Shown here one piece after another: positions 36,276 to 44,759 of a stretch of 64,000 nt of DNA. A program made the position numbers and the translations under genes. Within the stretch, counting starts at the first letter, position 1, and each line of letters opens with the position of its first letter. Where the stretch lies: contig NZ_KQ959861.1 of assembly GCF_001553005.1 (NCBI RefSeq), positions 1 to 64,000 on the forward strand. The letters run 5' to 3'. This DNA comes from Gemelliphila asaccharolytica (GTDB lineage: Bacteria > Bacillota > Bacilli > Staphylococcales > Gemellaceae). The notes under the pieces were generated by a model. It was not told where the DNA came from. It ran no database searches and saw only the letters and a program-made list of their open reading frames with translations.

Positions 36276-37574
36276 ATGCAGGGAATAATAGTTTTTATAA
36301 TTGTATTTTTTGTTGTAGTAACAGTTCATGAATTTGGACATTTTTTAGTTGCAAAAAAATCAGGGATACTTTGTCAAGAATTTGCTATAGGATTTGGTCC
36401 TAAAGTATTCCATAAAAAAATAGGAGAAACTAATTTTACAGTGAGATTACTTCCTATTGGTGGGTATGTTAAGATGCCTGACAATGTTTTTGATTTTAAC
36501 AATGAGGTGTCACCTTATGATATTAAAAAAGGAATGAATATATATTTAAAACTTGATGAAGATAATAAGGTGCAAAAGATTTTATTAGATGTAACTAATG
36601 ATGTAGACGCAGTTAAAATACAAGTAAATGATTGTGACTTAACATATAAATTGTTTATTGAAGGGTACTCTAATGGAGGAGAAACTTTAGAAAAATTTTT
36701 AGTAAAAGATGATGCTTGTGTAGTTTTTTCAGGTATGGAAGAGCAGATAGCACCTATTAATAGAATGTTTTCTTCACATTCGTGTGGAAAAAAGATAGCA
36801 ACTCTTTTTGCTGGTCCTTTTATGAATTTTGTTTTAGCAGCTTGTATATTTGTAGGTATATCGATGGTGAATGGAGTACCTGTAGATAAACCTATCATTG
36901 GTGGTATTATCGATAATTCACCAGCATATAATGTAGGACTGAAATCGAATGATGTTATAAAAAAAATTAATGATAATGAAATTAAAAGTTGGAATGAAAT
37001 AAGAAATAAAGTTCAAGAAACTAACGGAAATGAGTTAAGATTAATTATAGAAAGAGAAGGTAGAACATTAGAATATAATATAAATCCTAAAAAAGAAACA
37101 TTAAGTGATAAAAATGGTAATTTAAAAAACACCTATACATTAGGGATAAAAGTAAAATATGAAAAAAATCTAATGTATTCTATTAAGTATGGACTAAAAC
37201 AAACATTATATTATGGTGGTATAATTTTCATGGGGATTGTAGGACTTTTTATTTCTTTAATAAAAGGAATTTTTAGTTTAAATCAATTGGGAGGTCCAGT
37301 TGCAATATACGAAATGTCTAGTGAGGTTGCTAAAAATGGTTTAGAGAGTACATTGAGATGGATTGGAATACTTAGTGTTAATTTAGGATTGATGAACTTA
37401 ATTCCTATACCTGTTCTTGATGGAGGAAGAATAGTATTTGTTTTGTATGAAGCAATATTTAAAAAACCTATTAATAAAAAAGCACAATATTATATAACGA
37501 TAGTATTTGCTTTGTTGCTATTTATTCTTACCATAGCAGTGACATGGAATGATATTTCTAGACTTTTAAAATAA
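36276..37574 (+). CDS. rseP: Site-2 protease RseP/RasP
   Basis: Intramembrane zinc metalloprotease that cleaves anti-sigma factors and signal peptide remnants. The 432-aa protein has the active-site VTVHEFGHFLVAKKSG (HExxH, about residue 18), a periplasm-equivalent PDZ domain (about 210-280, GIIDNSPAYNVGLKSNDVI) and the second membrane motif NLIPIPVLDGGRI. Length is normal. It follows cdsA, as in most Bacilli (uppS-cdsA-dxr-rseP), but dxr is missing between them, which suggests that isoprenoids may come from the mevalonate pathway. Confidence 0.94.
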   Translation: MQGIIVFIIVFFVVVTVHEFGHFLVAKKSGILCQEFAIGFGPKVFHKKIGETNFTVRLLPIGGYVKMPDNVFDFNNEVSPYDIKKGMNIYLKLDEDNKVQKILLDVTNDVDAVKIQVNDCDLTYKLFIEGYSNGGETLEKFLVKDDACVVFSGMEEQIAPINRMFSSHSCGKKIATLFAGPFMNFVLAACIFVGISMVNGVPVDKPIIGGIIDNSPAYNVGLKSNDVIKKINDNEIKSWNEIRNKVQETNGNELRLIIEREGRTLEYNINPKKETLSDKNGNLKNTYTLGIKVKYEKNLMYSIKYGLKQTLYYGGIIFMGIVGLFISLIKGIFSLNQLGGPVAIYEMSSEVAKNGLESTLRWIGILSVNLGLMNLIPIPVLDGGRIVFVLYEAIFKKPINKKAQYYITIVFALLLFILTIAVTWNDISRLLK

Positions 37575-37655
37575 AAAATAAAACTATACTAAAAATTTTA
37601 CTAATTTAGATGTATAATATAATATATAAAATTATAAAAGGAGTAAGGGAAAAAT

Positions 37656-39605
37656 ATGGAAATTTCAAAAGATCATTTGGAGTTATTATCTAAAAATTTT
37701 AAGAATAAAAATGAGGTAATAACAGAAATAATAAATTTAGAGGCTATTTTATCATTGCCAAAAGGGACTGAACATTTTATAAGTGATATTCATGGTGAAT
37801 ATGAGGCATTTGATCATATATTAAGAAATGGGTCTGGGGTAATAAAAGAAAAATTAAAACAAATATTTGGAAAAGAGTTAGATCCTAAACAAATTAATTT
37901 AATAGCAACAGTAATATACTATCCAGAAGAAAAATTAAAATTATTAAAAAAAGATTTTTCAGCAGAAGAATATATTATTTTTCAAAAAGAATTGATTTTA
38001 AGATTATTAAAAGTTTTACAGGTTGCAGCTAGAAAATATACACGTTCTAAAGTAAGAAAAACCTTACCAAAAGATTTTAGCTATATTATTGAAGAATTAA
38101 TTTATAAAATGGAATTTAATGCAGATAAAAAAGAGTATTATAGTAGGATAATTGATTCTTTATTTGAACTTGAATGTTCTGAAAAATTTATAGCTGGTAT
38201 ATCATATTCAATACAAAAATTTGTTGTTAACCACTTACATATAGTGGGAGATATTTATGATAGGGGCCCATATCCTGATAGAATAATGGAAAGATTAATG
38301 AATTATCATTCTGTAGATATACAATGGGGTAACCACGATATGTTGTGGATAGGAGCGTGTTGTGGAGATTTATTGTGTATATCTAATGTGCTTAGAATAT
38401 GTGCTAGATATGATAATTTAGACATTGTTGAGGATAGATATGGAATTCCACTTAGAGGATTGATGAATTTTAGTGAATTTTATTATGGTAAAGATGATTG
38501 TAAAGAGTTTTTACCGAAGTTAGCAGATAAAGAAAAATATTCAGAAAGAGAAATAATGCAAATAGCTAGAATGCAAAAAGCTATGGCAATAATCCAATTT
38601 AAATTAGAAAAAAAATTTATAGAAAAATATCCAGAATTTAATTTATCTAGAAGATTATTACTTGATAAGATAGATTATGAGCATAAAACAGTTAAAGTAG
38701 GGGAAAAAATATATAAGTTAACTAGTTTATATTTGCCAACAGTAGATAAAAATGATCCTTATAAATTAACTAAAGAAGAAGAAGTATTAGTAAAAAAATT
38801 ACGTGAATCATTCTCTACAAGTGAAAAATTAAGAAGACATATAGAATTTATGATAAACAATGGAGCTATGTATAAATGCTATAATGATAATTTACTTATA
38901 CATGGATGTATGCCTGTTGACGAAGAAGGAAATCCTAAGGGTATAACATATGAAGGGAAAACTTATTATAGTAAGGAAATGTTAGATTTTTTTGATAAAA
39001 AAGTAAGAGAAATATTTTTTAGTAATAAAAAAGATGGGCACGGGATATTTTTATACCTATGGCAAGGAGAAAATTCGCCATTGTTTGGTAAAAAAGATAT
39101 GACTACATTTGAAAGATATTTTATTGCAGATAAAGAATCTCATGTAGAAGAAAAGAATCCTTATTACAAATTAAGGGAAAAAGAAGAATATGCTAAAAGA
39201 TTACTAAAAGAGTTTGGATTAACTGGTGAAGGACATATAATTAATGGACATACTCCTATAAAATCTAAAAATGGAGAAGATGCAATAAAAGCTAACGGAA
39301 AAACAATAGTTATTGATGGTGGAATGTCTAAACCTTATAATAAAACAACAGGACATGGTGGGTATACTTTGACATATAATTCTATAGGTTTACAGATAAT
39401 GAAACATGATATTTTTAGTAATAAAGAAAATGCAATAAAATTAGAAACTGACATTGTTTCTACTAAGAGAGTAGTAGATCAAAATCTAAAACGAAAAATG
39501 ATAAGAGATACTGACACAGGTAAAGAAATAATTAAACAAATTGAGATTTTAAAAGTATTATTGTCTAAGTATCGTTCAGGAGAAATTAATGAAAAAGCAG
39601 ATTAA
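37656..39605 (+). CDS. fbp: Fructose-1,6-bisphosphatase, class III
   Basis: Gluconeogenic enzyme of the Firmicute-specific class III, a calcineurin-like metallophosphatase unrelated in sequence to class I. The 649-aa protein has the metal ligands in FISDIHGEYEAFDHIL (about 42), VGDIYDRGPYPDRIM (about 197), IQWGNHDMLWIG and GHIINGHTPIKSK. Length agrees with B. subtilis Fbp. It is preceded by a -10-like TATAAT near 37613 and AGGAG. Confidence 0.95.
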   Translation: MEISKDHLELLSKNFKNKNEVITEIINLEAILSLPKGTEHFISDIHGEYEAFDHILRNGSGVIKEKLKQIFGKELDPKQINLIATVIYYPEEKLKLLKKDFSAEEYIIFQKELILRLLKVLQVAARKYTRSKVRKTLPKDFSYIIEELIYKMEFNADKKEYYSRIIDSLFELECSEKFIAGISYSIQKFVVNHLHIVGDIYDRGPYPDRIMERLMNYHSVDIQWGNHDMLWIGACCGDLLCISNVLRICARYDNLDIVEDRYGIPLRGLMNFSEFYYGKDDCKEFLPKLADKEKYSEREIMQIARMQKAMAIIQFKLEKKFIEKYPEFNLSRRLLLDKIDYEHKTVKVGEKIYKLTSLYLPTVDKNDPYKLTKEEEVLVKKLRESFSTSEKLRRHIEFMINNGAMYKCYNDNLLIHGCMPVDEEGNPKGITYEGKTYYSKEMLDFFDKKVREIFFSNKKDGHGIFLYLWQGENSPLFGKKDMTTFERYFIADKESHVEEKNPYYKLREKEEYAKRLLKEFGLTGEGHIINGHTPIKSKNGEDAIKANGKTIVIDGGMSKPYNKTTGHGGYTLTYNSIGLQIMKHDIFSNKENAIKLETDIVSTKRVVDQNLKRKMIRDTDTGKEIIKQIEILKVLLSKYRSGEINEKAD

Positions 39606-39693
39606 ACAAGTTCTCTTTATAAAGCAAATTTTTTGAATTAATTATAAATATTTATTATTATTAAATAAAAAGAAAATAAAAGGAGTAGTTAAT

Positions 39694-40683
39694 ATGATTT
39701 ATATTGAAACTAATACAAATGATCCTAGATATAATACGGCGGTAGAATTGTATGCCTTTAATGAATTGGCAAAAAAAGATGATATATTTATGCTATGGAT
39801 TAATGAACCTTGTATAGTTGTAGGAAAAAATCAAAATACAACAGAAGAAATTAATCAAAAATACTGTGATAAAAATAATATAAAAATTGTAAGAAGAGTT
39901 AGTGGTGGAGGAGCAGTATATCACGATTTAAATAATCTGAATTATACTATAATATCAAATGGTAACGGAGAAAAAGCATTTGATTTTAAAAGTTTCTCTA
40001 AACCAGTTTTAGAGGCATTATCTTCTTTAGGTGTAGATGCAAATTTCACAGGAAGAAATGATTTAGAAATATCTGGTAAAAAATTTTGCGGTAACGCACA
40101 ATATGTTCGTTCTGGAAGAATAATGCATCATGGATGCTTAATGTTTGACGTTAATACTGGTGTACTATCTGAAGCTTTAAAAGTTTCTAAAGATAAGATA
40201 GAATCTAAAGGAATTAAATCTGTTCGTTCAAGAGTTACTAATATTAAAGAACATTTACCAAATCAAGATATGACAGTATTAGACTTCAAAAATGCTTTGA
40301 AAAAATTTATGAATAAAAAATTTGGTATGAATGACTATGAATTTACTGAAAAAGACTTAGAGGAAATTAAGAAAATTCAAGAAGAAAAAAATAATTCATG
40401 GGACTGGGTATATGGGAAAAATCCAAATTTCAATATTAAGAGAAATAGACGACTTTTAACAGGAAAAATAGAAGCTAATATTCAGGTAGATAATGGTATA
40501 ATAACAGGAATAAAATTTTTTGGTGATTTCTTTGGAGTTATGGATGTAGAAGATATAGCTAAAAAATTAATCGGAGTAAAATATAATAAAAAAGAAATAA
40601 CAAATGTTTTAAAAGATATAGATATTAATTCATATTTTTTAGGAGCAAAATTGGATGAGGTTGTCGATATAATAGTAGATTAA
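39694..40683 (+). CDS. lplA: Lipoate--protein ligase A family
   Basis: Attaches lipoate or lipoyl-AMP to lipoyl domains of 2-oxoacid dehydrogenases or GcvH. The 329-aa protein has the LplA catalytic domain (IVVGKNQNTTEEIN, RRVSGGGAVYHDLNNLNYT, then SGKKFCGNAQYV with the lipoyl-binding region) and a C-terminal accessory domain from about residue 245. Could be called lplJ by Bacillus usage. It sits 14 bases before a YbjQ-family gene. Confidence 0.93.
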   Translation: MIYIETNTNDPRYNTAVELYAFNELAKKDDIFMLWINEPCIVVGKNQNTTEEINQKYCDKNNIKIVRRVSGGGAVYHDLNNLNYTIISNGNGEKAFDFKSFSKPVLEALSSLGVDANFTGRNDLEISGKKFCGNAQYVRSGRIMHHGCLMFDVNTGVLSEALKVSKDKIESKGIKSVRSRVTNIKEHLPNQDMTVLDFKNALKKFMNKKFGMNDYEFTEKDLEEIKKIQEEKNNSWDWVYGKNPNFNIKRNRRLLTGKIEANIQVDNGIITGIKFFGDFFGVMDVEDIAKKLIGVKYNKKEITNVLKDIDINSYFLGAKLDEVVDIIVD

Positions 40684-40697
40684 GGAGATGAATAATA

Positions 40698-41018
40698 ATG
40701 TTATTAACAACTACTAATAATATTTCAGGATATGAAAATTTAGAATATATAGGATTGATAAGTTCTGAATTAGTAATAGGAATTAATATTTTTAAAGACA
40801 TTGGAGCATCTATTCGTGATATCATTGGAGGTAGAAGTAAAGGTTACGAAGAAGAAATAAGCAATGCTAAAGTGGAAATAATAAAAAAATTAGAAAATAA
40901 AGCAAGAAATAAAGGGGCAGATGCTATAATAGGAATAGATTTTAATTTTCAATGTATGGGTACCAAAAATGCTATGATATTAATATCTGTTGTGGGGACT
41001 GCTGTAAAATTAAAATAA
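40698..41018 (+). CDS. YbjQ/UPF0145 family protein
   Basis: A 106-aa protein of the YbjQ family (heavy-metal-binding domain in some databases), with TTTNNISGYENLEYIGLIS, DIIGGRSKGYEEE, KGADAIIGIDFNFQ. Function is unknown; members form pentameric rings in structures of related proteins. It follows lplA closely and is probably co-transcribed. Confidence 0.85.
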   Translation: MLLTTTNNISGYENLEYIGLISSELVIGINIFKDIGASIRDIIGGRSKGYEEEISNAKVEIIKKLENKARNKGADAIIGIDFNFQCMGTKNAMILISVVGTAVKLK

Positions 41019-41065
41019 TAAAATTTTAATATTTTTGTATACTATATTATTTATAAGGTAAAAAG

Positions 41066-41866
41066 ATGAAAAAGAACAGTAAAATTTTTAAAAAATTATT
41101 TTTTGTAATATTAATTTTTTTAATATTATTCTCTATTTTCTTTTTTTTAGTAGGCAATAGTAAAAAACATAATGAAAAACAGAATATAGCAGAAAATACT
41201 TATACAATAAATGATAATGAAAAAGAATATTTGAAGAAAAAATTTGATGATTTATCTTCTATAAATAAGGATACTATAGCTTATATATATATACCAGGTA
41301 CAAAATTAGATGAACCTGTTGTTCAAACTAATGATAATACTACATATTTAGATAAAACATTTGAAGGTAAACAGCAACCTTTTTTTGGAACTGTGTTTAT
41401 GGATAAGGATAATAAAAGTGACTTTAGTGATAAATTAACATGGCTTTTTGGGCATGCTAGAGGAAGTCAAGTTTCAGACAATAGAATGTTTAATGATGTT
41501 AATTTTTATGATAATAAAGATTTTTTTGATAGTCATCCATTTGTAGTTGTAGAAACTCCAAAAAGAAGATATTATTATCAAGTGTCATATTTTCTTATAG
41601 TTCCAGAAACGACTCCTCTTTATAAAAATTCCTTTAAAGATGACGAAGAATTTGAGGAACAAATTAAACTTGTTTCAGAAACAGCTATTTTTAAAAATCC
41701 TAATATTAAAATAAATCCTAAAGATAAATATTTAGTCTTATCAACGTGTAGAGAAGAAGATTCAACATTAAGAGCTAACTTATATTTAAGATTAGTTCCT
41801 GATGATGAATTAAAAGATTTTTTATCAACAAATTCAGAGAAGATAAAATATAAAAAAACTAGGTAA
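41066..41866 (+). CDS. srtB: Class B sortase
   Basis: A 266-aa sortase with an N-terminal membrane segment (about 10-29) and an extracellular domain. Class B hallmarks: IAYIYIPGTKLDEPVVQTND, DKTFEGKQQPFFGTVFMDKD, catalytic His in WLFGHARGSQ and Cys in LVLSTCREEDSTLRANLYLRL with the Arg. Class B enzymes anchor heme-uptake proteins or assemble pili; no substrate gene with an NPQTN- or LPXTG-like motif lies next to it here. Confidence 0.9.
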   Translation: MKKNSKIFKKLFFVILIFLILFSIFFFLVGNSKKHNEKQNIAENTYTINDNEKEYLKKKFDDLSSINKDTIAYIYIPGTKLDEPVVQTNDNTTYLDKTFEGKQQPFFGTVFMDKDNKSDFSDKLTWLFGHARGSQVSDNRMFNDVNFYDNKDFFDSHPFVVVETPKRRYYYQVSYFLIVPETTPLYKNSFKDDEEFEEQIKLVSETAIFKNPNIKINPKDKYLVLSTCREEDSTLRANLYLRLVPDDELKDFLSTNSEKIKYKKTR

Positions 41867-41883
41867 TAAAATAATAAAAATCA

Positions 41884-41912
41884 TTGACAATTTAGTTTAA
41901 TAATAATATAAT
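41884..41912 (+). promoter_or_regulatory. Sigma-A promoter for tRNA-Gly/tRNA-Asn
   Basis: TTGACA (41884-41889) and TATAAT (41907-41912) with exact 17-base spacing: a consensus promoter. The tRNA-Gly begins 33 bases after the -10. Confidence 0.85.
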
Positions 41913-41944
41913 ATTATAAGAAGTTAATATTATATTATTATGTT

Positions 41945-42018
41945 GCGGGTGTAGTTTAGTGGTAAAACCTCAGTCTTCCAAACTGATGTTGTGAGTTCGA
42001 TTCTCATCACCCGCTCCA
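41945..42018 (+). tRNA. tRNA-Gly (anticodon TCC)
   Basis: Acceptor stem GCGGGTG pairs with CACCCGC; the anticodon loop reads CTTCCAA, giving UCC. A discriminator T and encoded CCA (42016-42018) follow. The T-loop is TTCGATTC. Standard fold. Confidence 0.96.
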
Positions 42019-42036
42019 TTTTTATTTTAATATCAT

Positions 42037-42110
42037 TCCACAGTAGCTCAGTTGGTAGTAGCATCTGACTGTTAATCAGAGGGTCGCAGGTTCGAGTCCT
42101 GCCTGTGGAG
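42037..42110 (+). tRNA. tRNA-Asn (anticodon GTT)
   Basis: Acceptor TCCACAG pairs with CTGTGGA; the anticodon loop reads CTGTTAA, giving GUU. The T-loop is TTCGAGTC, and the discriminator is G. CCA is not encoded. It shares a transcript with tRNA-Gly. Confidence 0.96.
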
Positions 42111-42150
42111 TTTTGATTATATAGTTTTATACATTTTGGTTGTACAATAT

Positions 42151-42168
42151 AATCGTTGATAAACGATT
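42151..42168. repeat. Small inverted repeat downstream of tRNA-Asn
   Basis: AATCGTTGATAAACGATT contains AATCGTT and AACGATT as arms. It lies in the unassigned part (42111-42216) of the gap between tRNA-Asn and the terminator. No gene is recognisable there. Confidence 0.4.
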
Positions 42169-42216
42169 TAGAGAGAAAACTAGCTTTAAAATCAAAAAAA
42201 TAAAAAAATAAATATT

Positions 42217-42262
42217 AATACAAAAGGTAAAACAAGTTTTTTTGTCTTTTGTATTTTTTTTT
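42217..42262 (+). terminator. Intrinsic terminator of the tRNA transcript
   Basis: AATACAAAAG (42217-42226) pairs with CTTTTGTATT (42246-42255), followed by a T-rich run. It lies about 107 bases after tRNA-Asn. Confidence 0.8.
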
Positions 42263-42320
42263 GTAAGGCAATTGTTATCTTATTTTTATATGGAAATTAG
42301 TTATATCATAGAGGAGAAGA

Positions 42321-42352
42321 AAATAAAAAAGTTGTCAGCAGGAGCTAACAAC
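42321..42352 (-). terminator. Intrinsic terminator after the deoxyribosyltransferase-like gene
   Basis: The minus strand has a nine-base-pair stem GTTGTTAGC-TCCT-GCTGACAAC (42331-42352), followed by a T-rich run (42321-42330). Confidence 0.88.
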
Positions 42353-42380
42353 AAAATAAATTTAAATTTTTTAAAATATT

Positions 42381-42824
42381 TTATATACATATTTTTTTTA
42401 ATTCTTCTACAGCTTCTCTAAAATTAAATACTAATACTCCATTTGCTAATATTGCCCCCAATAAATAATGATTTATTGAATAACTCGGTATATCATACTT
42501 ATTAGCTGATTTAAGTCTAATATCAGAGTTTACTGCAATAATTTTTTTACCTAAAGAAATTGCTATTCCTAATTCTATCATAACACCACTATCTTCGTTT
42601 GTAATATCAGCTAAGAAAATATCACAATCTTTTATTGCTTCTGTATCATTTGAAAATATTTCTTTTGGAGAAGGAATACCTTCTTTATTTTTATTAAATG
42701 GTTGATTTATTGGATTAAAAATATTAATTTTGTCTTTAAATTCATTTTTTAATATAATTTCTTCTTTTTTTCTTTGATGAATTTCCGCTTCATTAAATAA
42801 GGCTCCTGCAATATATATTTTCAT
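42381..42824 (-). CDS. Nucleoside 2-deoxyribosyltransferase-like protein
   Basis: A 147-aa protein of the nucleoside 2-deoxyribosyltransferase superfamily: MKIYIAGALFNEAEIHQRKK at the N-terminus, DCDIFLADITNEDSGVMIELG with the Asp/Glu active-site type residues, and LGKKIIAVNSDIR. Such enzymes exchange or hydrolyse the base of deoxynucleosides or nucleotides in salvage. The exact substrate is not readable; length fits small family members. It stands alone with its own promoter and terminator. Confidence 0.8.
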   Translation of the reverse strand: MKIYIAGALFNEAEIHQRKKEEIILKNEFKDKINIFNPINQPFNKNKEGIPSPKEIFSNDTEAIKDCDIFLADITNEDSGVMIELGIAISLGKKIIAVNSDIRLKSANKYDIPSYSINHYLLGAILANGVLVFNFREAVEELKKICI

Positions 42825-42853
42825 AAATGTTCTCCTTGTAAATTATTTACTTC

Positions 42854-42882
42854 ATTATATAATATTTAAACTTTCAATACAA
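42854..42882 (-). promoter_or_regulatory. Sigma-A promoter for the deoxyribosyltransferase-like gene
   Basis: Minus-strand TTGTAT (42877-42882) and TATAAT (42854-42859) have 17-base spacing. Transcription would start about 20 bases before the ATG. Confidence 0.6.
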
Positions 42883-42980
42883 TTTTAAGCAAAATATTAA
42901 TATCTAATAAAAGCTTTCTGCATAAGCTTTTTATTTTTGCTTTTTTGTATTTTAAATAGATAATGATGTGTTGCATTTTT

Positions 42981-43106
42981 TAAGAAGTGGAAAGAAGAAA
43001 TTGTTCAAAATATTTTAGTAAAAGGTTGCTTAAACATTAAAAAAGTAAAAAACACCAAAAATAGAATTTGGAATACTCTTTATGTTTATTTGAAAGCAAT
43101 GCATTA
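42981..43106 (+). pseudogene. Possible remnant of a transposase C-terminus (ISL3-like)
   Basis: In the 326-base gap before the Nudix gene a frame without ribosome site or start reads FFKKWKEEIVQN, then GCLNIKKVKNTKNRIWNTLY before TAA. A WKEEI-type segment followed by an IKxxKNT-like segment resembles the tail of ISL3-family transposases. The match is from memory and short. The rest of the gap holds the two promoters and an inverted repeat AAAAGCTT/AAGCTTTT near 42908-42931. Confidence 0.3.
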
Positions 43107-43118
43107 AAATGATATAAT
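43090..43118 (+). promoter_or_regulatory. Sigma-A promoter for the Nudix-to-SrrA gene run
   Basis: TTGAAA (43090-43095) and TATAAT (43113-43118) with 17-base spacing. Transcription would begin about 25 bases before the Nudix gene start, which follows AGGAG. It overlaps the end of the possible transposase remnant. Confidence 0.75.
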
Positions 43119-43150
43119 ATTATTTATTACAACAGTTCATAGGAGTAAAT

Positions 43151-44035
43151 ATGTTTAATAAATTATTAATTGATTATAATTTAAAAAATAAAATAACTAA
43201 GAGAGAAGAAATTTTTTTTAAGAGAAATAACATAAAATTTGATTTTATTAATACATTACCAAAAAAACAAAAGAATTTATTATTTTTAACTTCTGATATT
43301 AATAAATTAAATAATGACGTTAAAACTATTTTTTTAAAAAATAATACAAATAATTTTATAGAAAAAAATGATATAATAACTATAAGTAGCATATATGAAA
43401 TTAGTAAAATATATAAATCAGACTTACTTTTATCTTGGGCATTTGAACTTCAATTTTTGGCTCAAAATACACTAGCATATAGTAAAAATAAATTTGATAT
43501 AGAAAGAGCAAAAAGGATTAGAGATATTTCTTGTGAAATGATGAGCATGAAATATGATAAAAGTATAAATGATATTAAAAAAAATTTTGCTCAGGAAACA
43601 GGGTACCAAACTCCTAAACTAGAAAATAGAGCTGCGATAATTCATAAAAATAAAATATTATTAGTCAGGGAACAATCTGATGGAAAATGGGCTATGCCAG
43701 GAGGATACCAAGACGCTAATAAAAGTATTAGAGAAAATATTATAAAAGAATCTTATGAAGAAGCAGGTGCTTTAGTTACCCCTATAAAAATTGTTTCTAT
43801 TATGAATTATAATCTTCATCATGAATTTTTATTTCCACTAGGTATGGTAAAAATAATAATTTTATGTAAATATATTAAGCATAATTTTATTGATAATATA
43901 GAAACAAATAATGTAGGATTTTTTGATATAAATAATTTGCCAGAATTATCAAATAATAGAACAACTAAGAAACAAATAGAATTAGCTTTTAAATGTTATA
44001 ATGATAAAGGAAATTGGGAGGCATTTTTTGAGTAG
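43151..44035 (+). CDS. Nudix hydrolase with Nudix N-terminal domain and extra N-terminal region
   Basis: A 294-aa protein. Residues about 92-150 (LLSWAFELQFLAQNTLAYSK, RAKRIRDISCEMM) match the helical N-terminal domain found on some Firmicute Nudix proteins; residues about 158-290 form the Nudix fold with the box GGYQDANKSIRENIIKESYEEAGA. The first 90 residues, rich in Lys and Asn, match nothing I recognise. Typical members of this type act on ADP-ribose or similar nucleotide sugars, but the substrate here is unknown. The 3' end overlaps the YoaK-like gene by eight bases. Confidence 0.83.
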   Translation: MFNKLLIDYNLKNKITKREEIFFKRNNIKFDFINTLPKKQKNLLFLTSDINKLNNDVKTIFLKNNTNNFIEKNDIITISSIYEISKIYKSDLLLSWAFELQFLAQNTLAYSKNKFDIERAKRIRDISCEMMSMKYDKSINDIKKNFAQETGYQTPKLENRAAIIHKNKILLVREQSDGKWAMPGGYQDANKSIRENIIKESYEEAGALVTPIKIVSIMNYNLHHEFLFPLGMVKIIILCKYIKHNFIDNIETNNVGFFDINNLPELSNNRTTKKQIELAFKCYNDKGNWEAFFE

Positions 44036-44759
44036 CAGTAACTTAAAAAAAACACAAAAAAACAAAAATATTTTTTTTCAAAGAACATTGCCTAGTAATG
44101 AACAAATAATTTTTGCGATGTTATTGACGTTATCTGGTGGTTTTTTTGATTCATATACGTTTGTAAATTGTAATGGTATTTTTGCTAACGCACAAACAGG
44201 GAATTTGATTTTTATAGGTTTGGAGATAGCACAAGGAGAATATCATAGAGCATTAAGATATGTTCCTTCAATAGCATCATTTGTATTAGGGGTTATTTTT
44301 AATAAGTATATAATGAATAAAATAAAGAATATAAGAATTTCAAATTATATAAATATTTCTTTATTAATTCAGATTTTTGTTTTAGTTTTAATATATGTTA
44401 TACCAAAAATATATATATTTGACATAAGACCATGGGGAATATCATTTACATGTGCAATGCAATTTGATAGTTTTAGGAGAGTTAATAGTGTACCTTTTGC
44501 AAGTGTTTTTTGCACTGGAAATTTAAGATCTATGAGCGAGCATTTATTTAGATATTTTTATAATAAAGAAAATTTAAGTAAAATAAATGCATTAACTTAC
44601 ATAATAATAATTTCAGTTTTTTTACTAGGTGTAATTATAGGAGGAGTTTTATCTAGTATATTACATCAACATGCTATATTGGTACCTATAATAATATTGA
44701 CATTAAATTTATTTTTAGCAGTTGTACATGACATATATTTATTTGAAAATGAGGTATAA
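44028..44759 (+). CDS. YoaK/DUF1275 family membrane protein
   Basis: A membrane protein of about 243 aa with the DUF1275 start region LLTLSGGFFDSYTFVNCNGIF, AQTGNLIFIGLEIAQG and FASVFCTGNLRSMSEHL; about six membrane segments. Function is unproved; a few relatives have been suggested to be transporters. The TTG at 44028 is preferred because GGGAGG precedes it by seven bases, whereas the ATG at 44001 has no such site. It ends in TAA overlapping the ATG of the XerD-like gene. Confidence 0.82.
   Translation: MSSSNLKKTQKNKNIFFQRTLPSNEQIIFAMLLTLSGGFFDSYTFVNCNGIFANAQTGNLIFIGLEIAQGEYHRALRYVPSIASFVLGVIFNKYIMNKIKNIRISNYINISLLIQIFVLVLIYVIPKIYIFDIRPWGISFTCAMQFDSFRRVNSVPFASVFCTGNLRSMSEHLFRYFYNKENLSKINALTYIIIISVFLLGVIIGGVLSSILHQHAILVPIIILTLNLFLAVVHDIYLFENEV

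Noticed and set aside
41945..42380. tRNA genes as an attachment site of an integrated element
   Set aside because: No integrase, no repeated tRNA 3' end and no foreign-looking genes follow; the flanks are ordinary genes and terminators.
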